Origin: Clostridia bacterium
Lineage (GTDB): Bacteria > Bacillota > Clostridia > Christensenellales > Borkfalkiaceae
Assembly: GCA_900769545.1 (NCBI GenBank)
Contig: CAAGGZ010000098.1
Location: 1-64,000 of the forward strand
Reading direction: 5' to 3'
DNA: 64,000 bases
Shown piece after piece: positions 58,740-64,000 of the stretch. The stretch's first letter is position 1; each line of letters starts with the position of its first letter. A program made the translations under genes and the position numbers. Below the pieces are notes generated by a model that worked only from the letters and a program-made list of their open reading frames with translations, was not told the origin of the DNA and did no database searches.

Positions 58740-59559
58740 AATTCTTTTGGCGGTTTGCATACTTGTTTGTCTGTGCGGTTGGATTGTATGGGGAAACACT
58801 GCCATACAAATCAACGAATATACCGTAAAAAGCGAGCGTTTACCTGCCGAATTTTCTGGTTTTCGTATTGCGCAGGTTTCCGATTTGCACAACGCCGAGT
58901 TCGGGGATAACAATGCAGAGCTTGTGAAAAAGCTCCAAAAGACAGAGCCCGATATTATCGTACTGACAGGGGATTTGATAGACTCCCGAAAAACAAAGAT
59001 AGACGTGGCGGTGCAGTTTGCTTCTGCGTGTACGAAGCTCGCGCCGACTTACTACGTGAGCGGTAATCACGAGAGTCGTGGGGGCTATGAAACGCTGAAA
59101 GAAGGCTTGTTATCCGTGGGCGTTATTCTTTTGGAAGATACGGAAACGTTTATTGAAAAGGACGGGGCGCGTATTCGATTGGTTGGCGTGGTTGACCCTG
59201 ATTTTCGTAAAAACGTGTATGAGACGGATACCGACTATATGCAAAAAACTCTGTCAAAGTTTTCTTGGGGCGCGGAATATACCGTTTTGTTATCGCATAG
59301 ACCCGAATTGTTTGCTTGCTACGTAGCAGTAGACGCAGACCTTGTTTTTAGCGGTCATGCGCACGGCGGGCAGTTCCGTTTGCCTTTTATCGGGGGGATG
59401 TTTGCGCCCGACCAGGGATTCTTTCCAAGTTATGACGCAGGACTGTATACACAGGAACAAACGAATATGTTGGTGAGCCGAGGCTTAGGAAACAGTCTGT
59501 TTCCTTTCCGAGTGAACAACCGACCTGAAATCGTTGTGGCAACGCTCGTGAATGCTTAA
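58723..59559 (+). CDS. Membrane-anchored metallophosphoesterase (YkuE-like)
   Basis: 278 residues. An N-terminal signal anchor (RLFKILLAVCILVCLCGWIVWG) precedes a calcineurin-like domain: RIAQVSDLHNAEFG (Asp and His near 52-54), VLTGDLIDSR near 85, VSGNHESRGG near 116, LLSHRPELF near 194 and FSGHAHGGQFR near 211. All metal ligands are present. Its start lies inside metH. Similar proteins hydrolyse UDP-sugar or phosphodiester substrates; the target here is unknown. Confidence 0.9.
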   Translation: MKRLFKILLAVCILVCLCGWIVWGNTAIQINEYTVKSERLPAEFSGFRIAQVSDLHNAEFGDNNAELVKKLQKTEPDIIVLTGDLIDSRKTKIDVAVQFASACTKLAPTYYVSGNHESRGGYETLKEGLLSVGVILLEDTETFIEKDGARIRLVGVVDPDFRKNVYETDTDYMQKTLSKFSWGAEYTVLLSHRPELFACYVAVDADLVFSGHAHGGQFRLPFIGGMFAPDQGFFPSYDAGLYTQEQTNMLVSRGLGNSLFPFRVNNRPEIVVATLVNA

Positions 59560-59561
59560 AT

Positions 59562-59721
59562 TATGCAAAAGTGACAAAATATACAGAAGTTTATACATTT
59601 ATGCAGAATATACACAAAATATTCAAAAAACTTGAAAAATAAAGGCGTAAAATAATTTGACAAACGGAAAATATGGGTGTATAATGATTGCATAAATCAA
59701 AAATTATTCAATATTTATGCA
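59562..59721 (+). promoter_or_regulatory. argG promoter with a cluster of ArgR-like half-sites
   Basis: Promoter TTGACA (59657-59662), 17 bp, TATAAT (59680-59685). Upstream lie six same-strand half-sites: TATGCA (59562, 59600), TATACA (59580, 59592, 59609) and TATTCA (59620). Just after the -10, TGCATAAAT (59689-59697) and ATTTATGCA (59713-59721) form a perfect inverted repeat. ArgR/AhrC boxes have TGMATA/TATKCA halves, so arginine repression is likely. Confidence 0.65.
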
Positions 59722-59751
59722 AAAATTCATCTTGAAAGGAGACATAGAATT

Positions 59752-60975
59752 ATGGACAAGAAAGACATCAAAAAAGTAGTGCTCGCATACTCGGGCGGTT
59801 TGGATACCTCGATTATCATTCCCTGGCTCAAAGAAAATTACAACAACTGCGAAGTTATCGCAGTCAGCGGTAACGTAGGTCAGGCGGACGAATTGGACGG
59901 TTTGGAAGAAAAGGCGCTCAAAACAGGCGCTTCCAAGCTCTACGTAGAAGATTTGACGGACGAATTTGTAGACGAATACGTTATCCCCACGATGCAGGCA
60001 GGGGCTAAGTATGAAGAATATTTGTTGGGTACTTCCTTTGCGCGTCCCGTAATCGCAAAGCGTATTGTCGAGATTGCGAAAAAGGAAGGGGCAGACGCTA
60101 TCTGCCACGGCTGTACGGGTAAGGGTAATGACCAGGTACGTTTTGAGTTGACGATTAAAGCCTTTGCGCCCGATATGAAAATCATCGCGCCTTGGCGTGA
60201 ATGGTCGATTAAGTCCCGCGAAGAGGAAATCGACTATGCAGAAGCGCACAACGTGCCTTTGAAAATTAACCGTGAAACCAACTATTCTAAGGATAAGAAC
60301 CTTTGGCATTTGAGCCACGAGGGTTTGGATTTGGAGGACGCTGGTAACGAGCCGCAGTATGAAAAGGAAGGATTCCTTGAAATGGGTGTTTCGCCGTTGC
60401 AGGCTCCCGATAAGCCCACGTATGTGGAAATCGATTTTGAAAAGGGTAAACCCGTTGCGCTCGACGGCAAAAAGATGAGTGCGAAAGAGATTATTTTGGC
60501 GCTCAACAAGGTAGGAGGCGAAAACGGTATCGGGCTTTTGGACATCGTAGAAAACCGTTTGGTGGGTATGAAGTGTCGCGGCGTATACGAAACGCCGGGC
60601 GGCGAAATTTTGTATAAAGCGCACAGCTATTTGGAAACGCTCTGTTTGGATAAATACACAGCGCATAAGAAGCAGGAGCTTTCGGTATGTTTTGCAGAGC
60701 TTGTCTACAACGGACAGTGGTTTACCCCTCTTCGTGAAGCGTTGACGGCGTTTGTAGACAAGACGCAGGAAAACGTAACGGGTAAAGTACGTTTGAAGCT
60801 GTACAAAGGCAACATTATCAAAGCCGGCGCGTGGAGCGACTATTCCTTGTACTCGGAAGAAATTGCAACGTTCGGTGAAGACCACGTTTACAATCAAGCT
60901 GACGCAACGGGCTTTATTGAATTGTTCGGATTGCCTATTAAGGTGCAGGCGCAAGTCAACCAGAAAAACAAGTAA
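59752..60975 (+). CDS. argG: Argininosuccinate synthase
   Basis: 407 residues. Joins citrulline and aspartate with [22 protein letters not shown] near 8-26 is the N-type PP-loop; [14 protein letters not shown] near 118-131 binds citrulline, and [30 protein letters not shown] follow. Start ATG 59752 after GAAAGGAGA; an in-frame ATG at 59677 overlaps the -10 box and is excluded. argH follows after 270 nt of repeat-rich DNA. Confidence 0.96.
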   Translation: MDKKDIKKVVLAYSGGLDTSIIIPWLKENYNNCEVIAVSGNVGQADELDGLEEKALKTGASKLYVEDLTDEFVDEYVIPTMQAGAKYEEYLLGTSFARPVIAKRIVEIAKKEGADAICHGCTGKGNDQVRFELTIKAFAPDMKIIAPWREWSIKSREEEIDYAEAHNVPLKINRETNYSKDKNLWHLSHEGLDLEDAGNEPQYEKEGFLEMGVSPLQAPDKPTYVEIDFEKGKPVALDGKKMSAKEIILALNKVGGENGIGLLDIVENRLVGMKCRGVYETPGGEILYKAHSYLETLCLDKYTAHKKQELSVCFAELVYNGQWFTPLREALTAFVDKTQENVTGKVRLKLYKGNIIKAGAWSDYSLYSEEIATFGEDHVYNQADATGFIELFGLPIKVQAQVNQKNK

Positions 60976-60984
60976 AACGACGTA

Positions 60985-61100
60985 TGTACGTCGCATTTCT
61001 ACGTTGCTGTTCGGTTACATACTAACGGTATGCGCCCTCACAGCGCCTTGAACTGCTCGTATCTCCGCCGTTTTAAGTGCGAAATGCGAAGTGCGAAATT
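60985..61100. repeat. REP-like element, copy 3, plus AAAATGC-type repeat
   Basis: Positions 60985-61075 have the build of the elements at 42 and 26482 (CATACtaacgGTATG palindrome, GCGCCTTG, CGTATCTCCGCCG) but are more diverged. Units AAGTGCGAAATGCG follow at 61076-61100. Confidence 0.55.
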
Positions 61101-61134
61101 GTGGCAGAGTTTTTTTAAATAAAGCTACAACGTC

Positions 61135-61229
61135 GGCAAAGTTGCCAATTTGCGATTGACAAAGTCAATCAATTCACATATCAGTCATTGTACGGAGAAA
61201 AATTTGCCTATCGCAGCCGCGATAGGCAA
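61135..61229 (+). promoter_or_regulatory. Three hairpins in the argH leader
   Basis: GGCAAagTTGCC (61135-61146), GATTGACaaaGTCAATC (61154-61170) and a perfect 11-bp stem TTGCCTATCGC/GCGATAGGCAA with loop AGCC (61204-61229), which is followed by GCGTGTTTTTAG and then ATG 61245. The last could block or attenuate argH, since no good ribosome binding site lies after it. Confidence 0.45.
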
Positions 61230-61244
61230 GCGTGTTTTTAGATT

Positions 61245-62624
61245 ATGGAAAAAATGTGGGCAGGGCGGTTTCAAAAAGCCCTGGATAAAAAAGCAGACGA
61301 TTTTAATTCTTCCCTGCGTTTTGATTTCAGAATGTACGCGCAGGATATAAAAGGCTCGATGGCGCACGCGGCAATGCTCGCAAAACAAGGCATTGTTCCC
61401 GAAAAGGACGTCGATTTGATATTGGACGGGTTAGAAGGTATCCTTGCCGATTTAGAGGCAGGGAAGCTCACCTTTGACGACAACGCCGAAGATATTCACA
61501 TGTATGTCGAGGCGGAGCTCACCAAACGTATCGGGGAAGCAGGCAAAAAGCTGCACACCGCGCGTAGCCGTAACGACCAAGTAGCGGTGGATATTCGTTT
61601 ATATCTTCGAGATAAAGCTGCGGAAGTGGTGGAGCTTGTCAAAACCCTTCTTTCCGTTGTGGTAGATAAAGCGGAAGAAACCGCAGACGTGATTGCGCCC
61701 GGGTACACGCATTTACAACGCGCGCAACCCATTTCGTTTGGGCATCAGTTGATGGCGTATGCGATGATGCTGCTCCGTGATATGGGCAGAATCAAGGACG
61801 CCGTAAAGCGTATGAACGTTTCGCCTTTGGGAAGCTGCGCTTTGGCTGGAACGACCTATCCCACGGACAGAGCGTTCGTGGCGGAAAAGCTCGGGTTTGA
61901 CGGCGTTATGCAAAATAGTATCGATGGGGTTTCCGACCGCGATTTTTGCGTGGAGCTGATGAGCGCGTTTGCAATCCTTATGATGCACCTGTCGAGATTT
62001 TCCGAGGAAATTATTTTGTGGTCGAGTTGGGAGTTCAAGTTTATCGAGCTTGACGATTCCTACACTACGGGCTCGTCCATTATGCCGCAAAAGAAAAACC
62101 CTGACATGGCGGAGCTTGTCCGCGGTAAAACGGGTAGAGTATACGGAAATTTAATGGCGCTTTTGACGACGCTCAAAGGCTTGCCGCTCGCATACAATAA
62201 GGACATGCAAGAGGACAAGGAGGCGATTTTCGATTCGTTAGACACGGTGATTATGTGTTTGGAAGTGTTTGCGCCTATGGTTGCGACGATGAAAGTGAAT
62301 GCGGACATTACGTATAAAGCGGCGCAGAAAGGCTTTATCAACGCCACCGATTTGGCGGATTATCTGACGAAAAAGGGCGTGCCGTTCCGTGTTGCGTATA
62401 AGGCGGTGGGGCAAATTGTGGCTGAGTGTATCGAAAAGGGCTGTGTTTTGGACGAATATCCCTTGGCGGAATACAAAAAACACAGCGACGTTTTTGAAGA
62501 AGATTTATATGAAGAAATCTCTCTTGAAACTTGCGTAAACAAGCGTTTAAGCGAGGGCGGAGCTTCTCCTTCGTCTGTGAGAAAACAGGTGGAATGGGTG
62601 AGGAAGGAAATGCAAAATGCATAA
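61245..62624 (+). CDS. argH: Argininosuccinate lyase
   Basis: 459 residues. Splits argininosuccinate to arginine and fumarate. MWAGRFQKALDKKADDFNSSLRFD, the HTARSRNDQVAVDIRLYLRD segment near 105-124, GYTHLQRAQPISFGHQL near 158-174, and the superfamily signature GSSIMPQKKNPDMAELVRG near 278-296 with the catalytic Ser are all present. The start lacks a clear ribosome binding site. The final codons EMQNA and the stop are formed by an AAAATGC repeat, so the tail was probably altered by repeat insertion. Confidence 0.95.
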   Translation: MEKMWAGRFQKALDKKADDFNSSLRFDFRMYAQDIKGSMAHAAMLAKQGIVPEKDVDLILDGLEGILADLEAGKLTFDDNAEDIHMYVEAELTKRIGEAGKKLHTARSRNDQVAVDIRLYLRDKAAEVVELVKTLLSVVVDKAEETADVIAPGYTHLQRAQPISFGHQLMAYAMMLLRDMGRIKDAVKRMNVSPLGSCALAGTTYPTDRAFVAEKLGFDGVMQNSIDGVSDRDFCVELMSAFAILMMHLSRFSEEIILWSSWEFKFIELDDSYTTGSSIMPQKKNPDMAELVRGKTGRVYGNLMALLTTLKGLPLAYNKDMQEDKEAIFDSLDTVIMCLEVFAPMVATMKVNADITYKAAQKGFINATDLADYLTKKGVPFRVAYKAVGQIVAECIEKGCVLDEYPLAEYKKHSDVFEEDLYEEISLETCVNKRLSEGGASPSSVRKQVEWVRKEMQNA

Positions 62625-62641
62625 TGCAAAATGCAAAATTG
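62609..62641. repeat. AAAATGC repeat overlapping the argH stop codon
   Basis: Units AAATGC/AAAATGC/ATAATGC/AAAATGC begin before the stop of argH and run to 62641. Confidence 0.8.
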
Positions 62642-62681
62642 AGGAAGAATTAGAGAGCGTTTTAAACAACGTGGAGAAAAT

Positions 62682-63608
62682 ATGAAAAAAGTATTTATTG
62701 ACGGCAGCGCAGGGACAACGGGCTTGCGGATATACGAAAGACTTTCCAAAAGAGAGGACGTTGCATTACTGCTCCTGTCAGAGGAAAAAAGAAAAGATAT
62801 TTCGGCGAGAAAGGAAATGCTCAATCGCGCGGACGTGGCGTTTTTATGTCTGCCCGACGATGCGGCAAGGGAAGCGGTAACGCTCGTCGAAAACCCCGAA
62901 ACGGTGATAATCGACGCCTCCACGGCGCATAGAACGTTGTCCGATTGGGCGTATGGCTTTCCGGAGCTTTCCAAAGCCCATGAAGGACGGATATTGAGCT
63001 CTAAAAGAATAGCAAACCCCGGCTGTCATGCCAGCGGCTTTATTGCGCTTACTTATCCGCTTGTGGAAGCAGGGCTGTTGAAGAAAGACGCTTTGCTTAC
63101 CTGTCATTCGATTACGGGTTATTCGGGCGGCGGTAAAAAAATGATTACCGAATACGAAACGGAGAGCCGTAATTTGTTATTGGGCGCGCCCCGTCAGTAC
63201 GGGCTTTCGCAACAGCATAAGCATTTAAAAGAAATGCAAGCCATCGTTGGCTTGGAAGTTGCGCCTATGTTTTCGCCTATCGTGGCAGATTTTTACAGCG
63301 GTATGACAGTGACGGTGCCTTTGTTTAAACAGCAGATAAACGGCTCGATAGAGGACGTAAAAGCGGTGCTCAAGCAAAAATACAACGGCGAGATTGTCAG
63401 TTATGTCGAAAGTGTGGACGAGGACGGATTTATTTCCGGGCTTGCGTTATCGGGGAAGGACAGTATGAAAATTACCGTATGCGGCAACGCAGAGCGAATT
63501 TTACTCATAGCGGCGTATGACAACCTTGGCAAAGGCGCAAGCGGCGCGGCGGTGGAATGTATGAATATGGTCATCGGCGCGGATACAAAAGCAGGGCTGA
63601 TTTTGTAA
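62682..63608 (+). CDS. argC: N-acetyl-gamma-glutamyl-phosphate reductase
   Basis: 308 residues, the shorter class-2 type. KKVFIDGSAGTTGLRIYERL is the NADP-binding start, ANPGCHASGF near 107-116 carries the catalytic Cys, and HSITGYSGGGKKM and SPIVADFYSGMTVTVPL follow. Reduces the acylphosphate to the semialdehyde in the arginine pathway. Lies 57 nt after argH; ribosome binding site GTGGAGAAAA. Confidence 0.95.
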   Translation: MKKVFIDGSAGTTGLRIYERLSKREDVALLLLSEEKRKDISARKEMLNRADVAFLCLPDDAAREAVTLVENPETVIIDASTAHRTLSDWAYGFPELSKAHEGRILSSKRIANPGCHASGFIALTYPLVEAGLLKKDALLTCHSITGYSGGGKKMITEYETESRNLLLGAPRQYGLSQQHKHLKEMQAIVGLEVAPMFSPIVADFYSGMTVTVPLFKQQINGSIEDVKAVLKQKYNGEIVSYVESVDEDGFISGLALSGKDSMKITVCGNAERILLIAAYDNLGKGASGAAVECMNMVIGADTKAGLIL

Positions 63609-63650
63609 ATGCAAAATGCAAAATGCAAAATGCAAAATGCGAAATGAAGG
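63606..63650. repeat. AAAATGC repeat beginning at the argC stop codon
   Basis: TAAATGC then four AAAATGC-type units and GAAATGAAGGTAGGAT, the last block being the same as after the recG repeat at 46470-46485. Nothing else is visible before argJ. Confidence 0.8.
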
Positions 63651-63742
63651 TAGGATTTTTAAAATTCAGCCATAACGGCGATGAAATCAACAATGTGCGA
63701 AACCAAAGGTTTCTATAATTCACATACAAAAAAGGAAAAAAT

Positions 63743-64000
63743 ATGTTAAAACAAATTCAGGGCGGCGTTTGCGCCGCAAAAGGCTTTACCGCAAACGGCG
63801 TACACTGCGGTATTCGTAAAAATAAAACCAAGCGCGATTTGGCGCTTATTTACAGCGAAGTTCCTGCAAGCGCGGCGGCGGTGTATACCAAAAACCTCGT
63901 GAAAGGCGCTCCGCTTACCGTTACCAAAAACAATATTGCGGACGGCAAAGCGCAGGCGATTATTTGCAACAGCGGCAACGCCAACACCTGCAATGCCAAC
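63743..64000 (+). CDS. argJ: Glutamate N-acetyltransferase/ornithine acetyltransferase, N-terminal part
   Basis: The first 86 codons, cut by the window end. MLKQIQGGVCAAKGFTANGVHCGIRKNKTKRDLALIYSEVPASAAAVYTKN and AIICNSGNANTCNAN match ArgJ, which transfers acetyl from N-acetylornithine to glutamate; the catalytic Thr lies beyond the window. Start ATG 63743 after AAAGGAAAAA. Completes argG-argH-argC-argJ, all on one strand. Confidence 0.93.
   Translation, partial: MLKQIQGGVCAAKGFTANGVHCGIRKNKTKRDLALIYSEVPASAAAVYTKNLVKGAPLTVTKNNIADGKAQAIICNSGNANTCNAN

Noticed and set aside
59704..60996. Minus-strand open frame of 430 codons opposite argG
   Set aside because: Mirror of a conserved gene with clear family motifs, and no start signals on the minus strand.
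63606..63650. CRISPR or coding repeat
   Set aside because: A simple heptamer tandem without spacers or an open frame.

Overview
The window looks like a chromosomal segment of a strictly anaerobic Clostridia-type Bacillota. Supporting this are the conserved housekeeping strings yicC-gmk-rpoZ-priA-def-fmt-rsmB-rlmN-rpe and rpmB/yloU/yloV/recG, a superoxide reductase with a rubredoxin partner, a B12-dependent MetH with a detached activation domain, consensus sigma-A promoters (TTGACA, 17 bp, TATAAT) and many lipoproteins. A gut Christensenellales-like lineage would fit the Ser/Glu-linker lipoproteins and dispersed palindromic repeats, but that placement is inference. I found no rRNA, tRNA, CRISPR array, transposase or prophage.

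Layout. 0.2-3.2 kb: a YqhQ(DUF1385)-PrmC fusion and prfA. 3.5-6.3 kb: a large Cys/His-repeat lipoprotein behind a structured leader. 6.6-14.9 kb: an aminotransferase, a thioredoxin-like lipoprotein, a small P-loop protein, thrC, a DUF5685/J-like/membrane-protein operon and an RlmD-type methyltransferase, followed by a relic of a second copy of its 3' end. 15.3-21.8 kb: M28 peptidase, membrane proteins, a GH43-like protein, RluA, LuxS, nitroreductase, a Bfd-like ferredoxin and a TIM-barrel protein. 21.9-22.9 kb: superoxide reductase with a flavoprotein-rubredoxin. 23.1-28.6 kb: rpsU, pcrA, ligA. 28.8-30.1 kb: two minus-strand paralogous-headed lipoproteins and the 3' relic of a third. 30.4-46.4 kb: the housekeeping strings, with MATE and YgjV-like genes where many relatives carry prpC-prkC-rsgA. 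47-49 kb: a BspA-type leucine-rich-repeat lipoprotein behind a second structured leader. 49-54.7 kb: hisIE, minD-minE, degV, potassium transport ktrAB and trmO. 54.8-59.6 kb: metF, metH activation protein, metH and a phosphoesterase. 59.7-64 kb: argG, argH, argC, argJ (cut by the window end).

How the genes work together. metF, metH, its activation protein and luxS cover methyl-tetrahydrofolate supply, homocysteine methylation and S-ribosylhomocysteine recycling. argG/H/C/J give arginine synthesis, with a dense cluster of ArgR-like half-sites before argG. SOR, flavoprotein-rubredoxin, Bfd-like protein and nitroreductase form an oxygen and redox defence patch; a palindrome in the SOR leader recurs at the promoter of the thioredoxin-like lipoprotein.

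The least explained material is: (i) two long 5' leaders with consensus promoters, long closing helices beginning at or close to the predicted start of transcription and terminator-like hairpins, both ahead of secreted repeat proteins that share a Cys/His module; (ii) a set of lipoproteins with interchangeable signal-peptide/Ser-Glu-linker heads; (iii) apparently leaderless pcrA, ktrB and trmO; and (iv) intergenic arrays of 3-nt-loop mini-palindromes and AAAATGC heptamer repeats.
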